Source of the DNA: CBDCCV01 sp965215025
Lineage (GTDB): Bacteria; Bacteroidota; Rhodothermia; Rhodothermales; Salinibacteraceae
NCBI GenBank assembly: GCA_965215025.1
Contig: CBDCCV010000002.1
Location: forward strand, 1,875,867 to 1,939,866
Direction of reading: 5' to 3'
DNA length: 64,000 bases
Position numbers and translations under genes: made by a program. Below are positions 57,475-64,000 of the stretch, in pieces (positions within the stretch are counted from its first letter, which is position 1; every line of letters begins with the position of its first letter). The notes below the pieces were generated by a model. That model saw only the letters and a list, made by a program, of their open reading frames with translations. It did no database searches and was not told where the DNA came from.

Positions 57475-58905
57475 TTACTCGTTCCACCAGACGGGGTCGC
57501 CGATGCCCACGTCCGGGATGTTGGCCGCGTTGCGCTGCGTCTCGGAGTCGGGGTAGGCCAGCCGCTGGATGAACTGGCCGTTGAGGCCGGGGAAGTGGTT
57601 CGCCGGCAGCTCCATGCCGACGTAGTCGTAGTCGTGGCGGCGCACGTCCACCCACGACTCCGGGTGCAGGAACATGGCGACGTACTTCTCCTGGAAGATG
57701 TCGTCGAGCGTGAGATCAGCGGCGGAGCCGGGGTCCACGCTGGGATGGTCGAGGTAATCCTCCTGCTCTTCCTCAGCGACGCCCAGCTTGTCCATCTGCG
57801 CGGCGATGGCGTCCAGGTAGGCGGCGTAGGCGCGCTCGGCCTGCCCGGCCCGGAAGGCGGCCTCGGCCTCGATGAACTTCTGCTCGAAGTAGGTGCCGAT
57901 GAGGACGGGCGCCGTCTCGGCGGCGTAGTACGTGTCCGTCGTGAGCGTGACGCGCACGCCCTGTTCGGGGGCGTCGCCGCGCCCGGCACCGTTGCGCGTG
58001 CCGATGTAGAGGCCCGCGTCGTTCGGATCGGTGTAGAGGTCGAGGCGCGGGTCCACCACGCCGAACGTCTCGCCGTTCATGTAGCCCACGATCTGCTCGG
58101 AGAGCCACCCGCCGAGGATCAGCCCCGCGTTGGCGATGGCAATGCTGGCCCAGGGGTTGACCTCTTCCTCGTAGTACGTCACCTGCGCGTCGTCGTCGGT
58201 GCTCTCGAAGCCCTGCTCCAGCGCGCCGAGCACGGCCTGCGGGTCGTACTCGCCCGTTTCGGAGAGGTGGTTGAGGTAGCGCGCGCGCAGGAAGTAGCCG
58301 AGCTTGATCCACTGCTCGGCGTCGCCGCCGTAGATGAAGTCCTCGCCGCCCACGTCGATGGTGGAGCCTTCGGCTTCGAGCGCGGCGATGCCGTCGTTGA
58401 TGAGCGTGAAGAGGATGTCGTAGAGCGTCTCGCCGCTGTCGTAGGCGGGCGTGAGCGTCTCGGCAAAGAAGGCCTCCGAGTATGGCGCGTCGCCCCAGTT
58501 GTCCACCAAGAGGCCCAGGTTGATGGCCTTAAGCAGCTTGGCGACGCCGAGCGCCTCGGTGCCGCCGCGCTCCTCGGCCAGCTGTTCAAGGTCGGAGAGG
58601 TCGGTGAGCACGTCGTACAGCTCGAACCAGGTCTGGTCGTAGGCCACCGGCTCCTGCGTGTCGGTCGAGGAGCCGGGGTTGGGCGAGGCCAGGTACTGCA
58701 CGTAGAACGAGGTGATGCTGCCCAAGCGGAAGTGGTTCTGCGCCGTCTCGAACGTGGCGCTCGTGACGAGGCCGGAGACGGGCGCCTCGGTCGGGTTGTT
58801 CGGGTCCTCGTTGATGGAGAGGAAGTCGTCGCACCCGGCCGCCGCCACGACGAGCAGGGCGAGGGCCGCAAGGAGGCAGCGCTTGGCAGGGGAAGCGTTT
58901 TTCAT
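57475..58905 (-). CDS. SusD-like outer-membrane lipoprotein
   Basis: 476 residues from ATG 58905. Lipoprotein signal with lipobox Cys25 (AAAGCDDFLS). SusD/RagB-type helices: SFYVQYLASPNPG, YDQTWFELYDVLTDLSDLE and AINLGLLVDNWGDAPYSEAF. The C-terminal LTLDDIFQEKYVAMFLHPES with WVDVRRHDYDYVGM and the final PDVGIGDPVWWNE match. It forms the surface lid of the SusC transporter encoded immediately upstream. The ligand cannot be told from sequence. Confidence 0.93.
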   Translation of the reverse strand: MKNASPAKRCLLAALALLVVAAAGCDDFLSINEDPNNPTEAPVSGLVTSATFETAQNHFRLGSITSFYVQYLASPNPGSSTDTQEPVAYDQTWFELYDVLTDLSDLEQLAEERGGTEALGVAKLLKAINLGLLVDNWGDAPYSEAFFAETLTPAYDSGETLYDILFTLINDGIAALEAEGSTIDVGGEDFIYGGDAEQWIKLGYFLRARYLNHLSETGEYDPQAVLGALEQGFESTDDDAQVTYYEEEVNPWASIAIANAGLILGGWLSEQIVGYMNGETFGVVDPRLDLYTDPNDAGLYIGTRNGAGRGDAPEQGVRVTLTTDTYYAAETAPVLIGTYFEQKFIEAEAAFRAGQAERAYAAYLDAIAAQMDKLGVAEEEQEDYLDHPSVDPGSAADLTLDDIFQEKYVAMFLHPESWVDVRRHDYDYVGMELPANHFPGLNGQFIQRLAYPDSETQRNAANIPDVGIGDPVWWNE

Positions 58906-58969
58906 CGGAGGCTCCGGTGGGGTATTTCCTTGGGTGGCTTTCAAAAGTCTTGGCAAGGCGGCGGCTCAT

Positions 58970-58998
58970 CGAACTCCCTTTCCCCTCGCGGGAGAGGA
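58970..58998. repeat. CCCTTTCCCC-TCGC-GGGAGAGG palindrome between SusC and SusD
   Basis: A short CCCTCTCCC-type hairpin in the 205-base spacer between the SusC stop and SusD start. It could modulate the SusC:SusD ratio. Confidence 0.45.
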
Positions 58999-59110
58999 GA
59001 CGCATGGACGTACCGCATTGCTGATCCGCGAGGGGTTGTCATTCGAGCGACGATAGGCAGCGCCCCGCACTTCTGACTTCTGAACGGTCGCCGGGCGTCC
59101 GCGTAGCGCA

Positions 59111-62100
59111 TCAGAGCGTGAGGTTGAGCGTGAAGCGGAGGTTGGCCACGCCGGGGTAGTCCAGGCCCGTGAAGCCGGTGGCGTTCGTGCCGGCGCCGCC
59201 CGCGCGCGACTCGGGGTCGAAGCCGTCGAAGGGCGTCCACAAAACGATGTTGCTCACGCCGGTGGAGAGGCGCACCTCTTTCAAGACGGAGCCTTCGATC
59301 CAGCGCCGCGGCAGGTTCCAACTGAGCCGGGCGGTGCGCAGCTTGATGTAGGAGGCGTCGTAGATGAAGTTCTCCGTGGCGCCGCGCTTCACGTTGCGGT
59401 AAAAGCCGGCACCGTAGTCCACCCCGTCCGGGCCAATGCCCTGGCCGAGGTAGACCGCCTTCGTGTTCGGCTCGCCGTCCGCTGTGAAGCCCTCGAAGAC
59501 CACCGTTTCGTTCCGGTCGAGCGACTCCTCGGTGATGCCGAAGGCGGTGAAGAAGTTGTCGTACTGGCTGTACACGTCCAGTCCTTTCTTGACGTCGATC
59601 AAGAAAGAGAAGCTCAGGCTCTTGTAGGTGAGCGTGTTGGTAAGGCCGGCCGTCCAGTCGGGCGTAATGTTGCCCAGGATCTTCGCCTCGGAATTGATGA
59701 CGGGGAAGCCGTCCTCGCCGATGAGCAGCGGGCGGTCCTCTTCGAGGTAGCGCGGGTCCTCGGGCTTTTCGCCTTCGGGGTAGTAGCGCGCGTAGCTCGT
59801 GCCGTAGATGTTGCCGTAGGCGTCGCCTTCGATCAGGCGGATCGTGGCGCTCGAGCCGGCGTACCCGAACGAGGAGCCAACGACGATCTCCTCGATCCCC
59901 TCGGCGATGCCCACCACGGTGTTGCGGTTGCGCGCGAAGTTGAGCGTGGCATCCCAGCCGAAGTCCGCCGTCTGCACGGGCGTCCCCGTCAACCGAAGCT
60001 CGACGCCGCGGTTGCGGATCTCGCCCGCGTTGAGGACGAAGCGCGTAAAGCCCGTGGCGTTCGAGACGGGCACCTGCAGAATCTGATCGGCGCTGTTGGC
60101 CTGGTACACGGTGAGGTCCACGCCCAAGCGCCCGTCGAAAAAGCGGACGTCCGTCCCCGCCTCGACGGTGGTCGTGCGCTCGGGCTTAAGCTGGTCGCTG
60201 CCTCGGATGTTCGAGCGCGTGAACCCGACGCGGCCGTCGAGTGGGTAGATGCTTGGCGAGGTGTACGTCACGCCCAAAAGGTAGGGGTCCGTGTCTTTGC
60301 CGACCTCGGCGTAGGAGGCGCGCACCTGCCCGTAGCTGAAAACGTCCGGCAGCTCAAAGGCGTCGCTAAAGAGGAAGCTCGCGCTCACCGAAGGGTAGAA
60401 GAACGAGCGGTTCGCTTCGGGCAAGGTCGAGGACCAGTCGTTGCGGCCGGTGACGTTGAGGAAGAGGTAGTCGTTGTAGCCGAGCGTGAGGTCGCCGTAG
60501 ACGCCGATCAGGCGGCGCTTCGAGATCCCCTGCGAGTTCGAGATGTCGCGCACGTTGCTCAGGTCGTAGAACTCGGGCACGACGAAGTCATTGCCGCTGG
60601 CAATCACGCGGTCGAGCTGCCGCTCAAAGACGTCGTTCCCGAGGCGGAAGGAAGCGTTGATGTCATCCGTGAGGTCCTCTTCAAACGTGACATTCAGCGT
60701 CGAGGTCAGGTCGCGGCTGTTGATGCGGTCTTCGGTGATGAAGCCCGTGGAGCTGAGCACGTTCTCGCCCTCGATCCCGCGCGGCCCCGGCGTGATGTTC
60801 GTGCGGTCCTCGGCGTAGTAGTCCGTGCCGAGACGGTAGAGCACGTTTACCCATTCAAGAGGGTCGTAGTCGAGCGCCACGCTGCCGATGATGCGGTTCA
60901 CGTCGTTCTCGTACGTCGAATACTTCGCGTCGTAGAGCGGGTTGGTGCCGGAGCCGCCGTCGTTGTAGTAGCCGCGCATGGTGCCGTCTTCTTTCTCGAA
61001 GTCCGTCACGTCCTTCGTGGGCGCCCAGTACATCAGCCGCTCCATGAAGCGGTCGGCCGGGACGTTGTTGCCGCCGGAGTTGACGTAGTTGGCCGTGGCC
61101 GAAACGATCAGGTTGTCGAAGGGGCGGATGTCGCCGGAGAGCTTCACGCCGGTGCGGCTGCGGTCGCCAAAGGGGATGACGCCGCGCTCTTGCAGGTTCG
61201 AGAGGGAGACGTAGTACGTCGTAGCCTCGCTCCCGCCCGAGACGCTCACGGCGTTGTCGAGCTGGAGGCCCGTCTGCATGGCGTCGCGCCAGATGTCGTG
61301 ATACTGCCAGCCTTCGAGCGTGTCGGCCACGTCCTCGATGCGCGCCCCCCAGTTGGGCCAGAAGCTGCTCGTCGTCGCCTCCCCGCCGAAGCCCTGTCCG
61401 TAGACCTCCTGAAACTCCGGGTAGCGGTTCACGCGCTCGGCCGCCGCCGTGCTCGAGAAGCTCACGCGCATCTGGCCCGCCTCGCCGCTCTTGGTGGTGA
61501 TGATGACGGCGCCGTTGGCCGCGCGCACGCCGTAGAGCGCCGTCGCCGCGCCGCCTTTCAAGACGCTCACCGACTCGATGTCGTTCGGGTTGAGGTCGGA
61601 GACGCGGTTGCCCAGGCTGCGCGGCGTGTCGCCCGCCTCGATGGTGCGGTTGTCGATGGGCACGCCGTCCACCACGAAAAGCGGCTGGTTGTCAGCGTCG
61701 GGGTTGAGCGAGGTCAGCCCGCGGATGATGATGCGCGAGCTTCCGCCCGGCGCCCCGCTCGTGTTTGTGATGGCGACGCCGGCGACCTGCCCGCTCAGGG
61801 CGTTGATGAGGTCGGGCTGGCCCGTGTCGGCAATCTCGGCGCCCTCGACCTGCTCCACGGCGTAGCCCAGCTCGCGCTGCTGCCGCTCGATGCCCAGGGC
61901 CGTGACCACCACGTCGTCCAGCTCCAGGGCGCCGCCCGTGAGCGCGATGTCCACCTCGTTCGCGCCGCTCCCGACCGTCACGGGCACGCGCTTGGTGGCG
62001 TAGCCCACGAACGAGGCTACCATCGTCTGCGCGCCGGTGGGCACGCCCGAGATCTCGTAGTAGCCCTCCGCATCGGTGGCGGCGCCAAGCTGCGTGCCGG

Positions 62101-62263
62101 CCACGGCGACGTTAACGCCGGGAATGGCCTCGCCGCTCGTCGAGTCGGTGACGGTGCCGGATACCGTGCCGGTCTGCGCCAGCGCGCTCCCTGCGGGGAG
62201 GGCCAGCAGGACCCAGAGCGCTGCAAGGAGAAGTCTCTTTCGCACCGATTTGCTTGTCAACAT
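59111..62263 (-). CDS. SusC-like TonB-dependent outer-membrane transporter
   Basis: 1050 residues from ATG 62263 (signal LLLAALWVLLALPAGSALAQ). An N-terminal carboxypeptidase-regulatory-like domain about 30-110 (GTVSGTVTDSTSGEAIPGVN) and a TonB-plug region follow: PDLINALSGQVAGVAITNTS, SRIIIRGLTSLNPDADNQPL, FVVDGVPIDNR. GVRAANGAVIITTKSG is the SusC/RagA signature. The C-terminal beta-barrel ends in GLDYPGVANLRFTLNLTL. It pairs with SusD for nutrient import; the frame extends upstream to 62326 but signal-peptide logic favours 62263. Confidence 0.96.
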   Translation of the reverse strand: MLTSKSVRKRLLLAALWVLLALPAGSALAQTGTVSGTVTDSTSGEAIPGVNVAVAGTQLGAATDAEGYYEISGVPTGAQTMVASFVGYATKRVPVTVGSGANEVDIALTGGALELDDVVVTALGIERQQRELGYAVEQVEGAEIADTGQPDLINALSGQVAGVAITNTSGAPGGSSRIIIRGLTSLNPDADNQPLFVVDGVPIDNRTIEAGDTPRSLGNRVSDLNPNDIESVSVLKGGAATALYGVRAANGAVIITTKSGEAGQMRVSFSSTAAAERVNRYPEFQEVYGQGFGGEATTSSFWPNWGARIEDVADTLEGWQYHDIWRDAMQTGLQLDNAVSVSGGSEATTYYVSLSNLQERGVIPFGDRSRTGVKLSGDIRPFDNLIVSATANYVNSGGNNVPADRFMERLMYWAPTKDVTDFEKEDGTMRGYYNDGGSGTNPLYDAKYSTYENDVNRIIGSVALDYDPLEWVNVLYRLGTDYYAEDRTNITPGPRGIEGENVLSSTGFITEDRINSRDLTSTLNVTFEEDLTDDINASFRLGNDVFERQLDRVIASGNDFVVPEFYDLSNVRDISNSQGISKRRLIGVYGDLTLGYNDYLFLNVTGRNDWSSTLPEANRSFFYPSVSASFLFSDAFELPDVFSYGQVRASYAEVGKDTDPYLLGVTYTSPSIYPLDGRVGFTRSNIRGSDQLKPERTTTVEAGTDVRFFDGRLGVDLTVYQANSADQILQVPVSNATGFTRFVLNAGEIRNRGVELRLTGTPVQTADFGWDATLNFARNRNTVVGIAEGIEEIVVGSSFGYAGSSATIRLIEGDAYGNIYGTSYARYYPEGEKPEDPRYLEEDRPLLIGEDGFPVINSEAKILGNITPDWTAGLTNTLTYKSLSFSFLIDVKKGLDVYSQYDNFFTAFGITEESLDRNETVVFEGFTADGEPNTKAVYLGQGIGPDGVDYGAGFYRNVKRGATENFIYDASYIKLRTARLSWNLPRRWIEGSVLKEVRLSTGVSNIVLWTPFDGFDPESRAGGAGTNATGFTGLDYPGVANLRFTLNLTL

Positions 62264-62344
62264 AGAACCACTGGAGGTTGAGCGTTTGGCGCTCGTCCGT
62301 TGTAACGGGCGAGCTGTGCTTCGCATTCGTGGGTGATGTTAACA

Positions 62345-62382
62345 AACGGAAATGAGTTCATCAAATTTTATTATCAGAATCC
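62345..62382 (-). promoter_or_regulatory. AT-rich promoter area for susC
   Basis: Read on the minus strand it contains GATAATAAAATTTGATGAAC, close to the Bacteroidota -7 box TAnnTTTG (one base long), in otherwise GC-rich DNA. A matching -33 TTTG was not found, so this is only a likely promoter area. Confidence 0.35.
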
Positions 62383-62503
62383 GAGTGGGGGCACGCTCAA
62401 AAGCCTCTCTTGTCATGTCAAGCGCAGTCGAGAAGGCCGAAGGTCATGCCCGCACATCTGGATACAAGTGGTCTCGAAAATACCAAAGCGCCTCGCTCGC
62501 CTG

Positions 62504-62538
62504 ACATCCCCCTTCGAAGGGGGAATGAGGGGGATGTG
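62504..62538. repeat. CCCCCTTCGAAGGGGG palindrome with flanking CATCCCCC/GGGGGATG
   Basis: A 16-base perfect palindrome (62508-62523) overlapped by CATCCCCC/GGGGGATG arms, in the susC upstream spacer. Confidence 0.65.
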
Positions 62539-62623
62539 CTGAAAGCAGGGCAGGAGCGGACAAGCAGCACTCGAACTTTGAGACCAGTTCTAACTCGAGT
62601 TGCGACCTACCTAATCCCTAATC

Positions 62624-62726
62624 GTCATCCTGAGCAAGGCGAAGGATCTCTCCCGTTGAGCATTCTGAGCGGTTGAAGATCCCCCGCATGGAGTGCGGGA
62701 CAAGCTTTCACTGCGTTCAGGATGAC
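62624..62726. repeat. GTCATCCTGA...TTCAGGATGAC dispersed palindrome, full copy
   Basis: Ends GTCATCCTGAGCAAGGCGAA and CTGCGTTCAGGATGAC; inside GAAGGATCTC, GAAGATCCCC and GCGGGACAAG. Same family as 4335-4414 and the partial copy at 1196-1236. Confidence 0.75.
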
Positions 62727-63020
62727 GACGAGTAGACGTTTCCGCTCTACCCCACAACTTGGGTTTCTAAGCAAAAACCGCCGTCTCAATCCGGATTTCT
62801 CCGCTCAGCCGAAATGACGAAGAGGGAGCAGGTCACAACCCTCGTTCTCAGAAGACGCCGCCCGCTCCTCCACCGCGCCTGCGGTCCGTGCGCTGTAACG
62901 ATGCGTTGCCGGACAGGGCGGGGCGAATCATCTGCGCGAGCGCCGCGAACAAGCAAGAGGCGGCGTGTCACGCTTGGCCGCTCCTCCGCGTCAGTCTCTC
63001 GACTCTCCCTCTTTGAACGC

Positions 63021-64000
63021 ATGAGTTTTGGCAGCAGCGTTTCGCCCGCGCGCGAAGCCGCGTCCGCTCCACTGCCGGCGGAGGACGCGCAGGTCCAACC
63101 CGCCGAGGCCGCAACGCGCGCCGTCGCGCTGGCCGAGCGCCTCGCCGAGCGCGCCGCCGCCATGGATCGCCCCGGTGCTTTTCCCGAGGAGGACTTCGCG
63201 TGGCTGGCCGAGGCCGGCTTTTTAGCCGCGCCGCTCCCCCGGCAGGACGGCGGATGGGGCTTCGGCACCGAGCGGGGCGGGACGGCGCCGCTGTTGCGCG
63301 TTTTGCGGCACATCGGCCGGGGCAACCTCTCGGTGGGGCGGCTCTACGAGGGGCACGTCAACGCGCTTCTGCTCATCTACCGCTTCGGCACGCGGGCGCA
63401 GCAGCGCCGCTATGCCGCCGAGGCGCGCGCAGGAAAGCGCTTCGCCGTCTGGAATACGGAGGGGCCGGACGGCCTCTGCCTGCACCCTGCCGGCGGCCAA
63501 GGCTACCGGCTCGAAGGGGGAAAGACGTTTGCCTCCGGCGCCGGCCACGTCGAGCGGCCCCTCGTCACCGGCGCCCTCCCCGACGGCGCCGGCTGGCAGA
63601 TGCTCGTCGTCCCCGCCGATGAGGTGTCCGCCTCGGTGGACCGGAGCGGTTGGCGGCCCGTGGGGATGCGCGCCTCGGCCTCGTACGCCATCGATTTCAG
63701 CGGCGCGCGCGTCTCGGATGACCACCTCATCGGCCGCGCGGGCAATTATCACCAGCAGCCGTGGTTCTCGGGCGGCGCCATCCGCTTTGCCGCCGTGCAG
63801 CTCGGCGGAGCCGAGGCCGCGTTCGACCTCACGCGGCGGCACCTCCGCGAACGCGGCCGCACGGACGACCCGCACCAGCGCCGCCGCGCTGCGCAGATGG
63901 CGACGGCGCTCGAAAGCGGCACCCTCTTCCTCGACCGCGCCGCGGCCCTCGCTGACGCCTTCGACGCCGCCCGTAACGAGCCTGCCGATGGCGCTCCGCC
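63021..64000 (+). CDS. Acyl-CoA dehydrogenase-like flavoprotein (3' truncated by window)
   Basis: From ATG 63021 the frame is open to the window edge (326 residues visible). Early helices: RAVALAERLAERAAAMDRPG and FAWLAEAGFLAAPLPRQDGG (with a typical PxxxGG). Then LLRVLRHIGRGNLSVGRLYE and GHVNALLLIYRFGTRAQQRR; YRLEGGKTFASGAGHVERPL is the acyl-CoA dehydrogenase middle beta-domain. GWRPVGMRASASYAIDFSGA corresponds to the GMRxTxSxxxxF segment. The end and the C-terminal helical domain are missing, so the substrate is unknown. Confidence 0.82.
   Translation, partial: MSFGSSVSPAREAASAPLPAEDAQVQPAEAATRAVALAERLAERAAAMDRPGAFPEEDFAWLAEAGFLAAPLPRQDGGWGFGTERGGTAPLLRVLRHIGRGNLSVGRLYEGHVNALLLIYRFGTRAQQRRYAAEARAGKRFAVWNTEGPDGLCLHPAGGQGYRLEGGKTFASGAGHVERPLVTGALPDGAGWQMLVVPADEVSASVDRSGWRPVGMRASASYAIDFSGARVSDDHLIGRAGNYHQQPWFSGGAIRFAAVQLGGAEAAFDLTRRHLRERGRTDDPHQRRRAAQMATALESGTLFLDRAAALADAFDAARNEPADGAP

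Larger units (their letters stand above)
62264..63020. other. 757-base divergent spacer between susC and the acyl-CoA-dehydrogenase-like gene
   Basis: No coding gene. An AT-rich patch lies at 62345-62382 (likely susC promoter area). A CCCCCTTCGAAGGGGG palindrome lies at 62508-62523 and a GTCATCCTGA repeat at 62624-62726. Near 62780 is a fragment related to dispersed CGGATTTCTC...GAAATGAC repeats. The rest (62823-63020) shows nothing recognised. Confidence 0.6.

Noticed and set aside
57414..57989. N-terminal extension of the tandem beta-lactamase-like protein
   Set aside because: The additional codons lie over the susD gene in another frame; the signal peptide marks the start at 57413.
1..64000. 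tRNA, rRNA, CRISPR array, integrase, transposase or phage genes
   Set aside because: None recognised on either strand; the repeats present are short intergenic palindromes and tandem 7-8-mers without regular spacers.

Overview
The window is a GC-rich (about two thirds G+C by eye) bacterial chromosome segment dominated by one nearly complete flagellar/chemotaxis-motor cluster (1-48587). It is followed by housekeeping genes (48615-54399) and a SusC/SusD outer-membrane uptake operon on the minus strand (54415-62263). SusC/SusD pairs are a Bacteroidota hallmark, while classical Bacteroidetes lack flagella. High GC, flagella and SusCD together fit the Rhodothermota/Rhodothermia side of the phylum (Salinibacter/Rhodothermus relatives); this placement is inference. 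Most start codons follow pyrimidine-rich leaders rather than Shine-Dalgarno sequences, as is usual in that phylum; motA is the clear exception.

Layout. 1-7365: flgF(end)-flgG-flgA-flgH-flgI-flgJ-flgN-flgK-flgL (distal rod, P/L rings, hook-filament junction). 7418-14121: an HDOD protein, a three-domain TPR/methyltransferase/tyrosylprotein-sulfotransferase-like protein, two flagellin genes and a convergent TPR glycosyltransferase, which together look like a flagellin and flagellin-modification island. 14164-17295: fliS-fliD-fliT-like and flgM. 17397-19706 (minus): an NtrC-type regulator with GAFTGA and its histidine kinase, divergent from flgB. 20126-32884: flgB-flgC-orf-fliE-fliF-fliG-fliH-fliI-fliJ-motE-like-fliK-flgD-flgOP-flgE. 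33187-34501: cheY-cheZ. 34667-48587: motA-motB-fliL-fliM-fliN/Y-fliO-fliP-fliQ-fliR-flhB-flhA-flhF-flhG-orf-fliA.

Regulation visible in the DNA: four near-perfect sigma-28 (FliA) promoters, TTTAAG-N14-G(C/A)CGATA(C/A), stand before flagellin 1, fliS, flgM and cheY. FliA and its anti-sigma FlgM are both encoded here. The GAFTGA regulator implies a sigma-54 tier, and a near-consensus -24/-12 element lies before flgB. FlhF/FlhG suggest number/placement control, typically of polar flagella.

The flagellar spacers are colonised by several families of short palindromic or tandem 7-8-mer intergenic repeats, often ending directly at a start codon. The most interesting protein is the TPR-methyltransferase-sulfotransferase at 8417-10246, a candidate bacterial flagellin (tyrosine) sulfation enzyme. 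No rRNA, tRNA, CRISPR array, insertion sequence or prophage was recognised.
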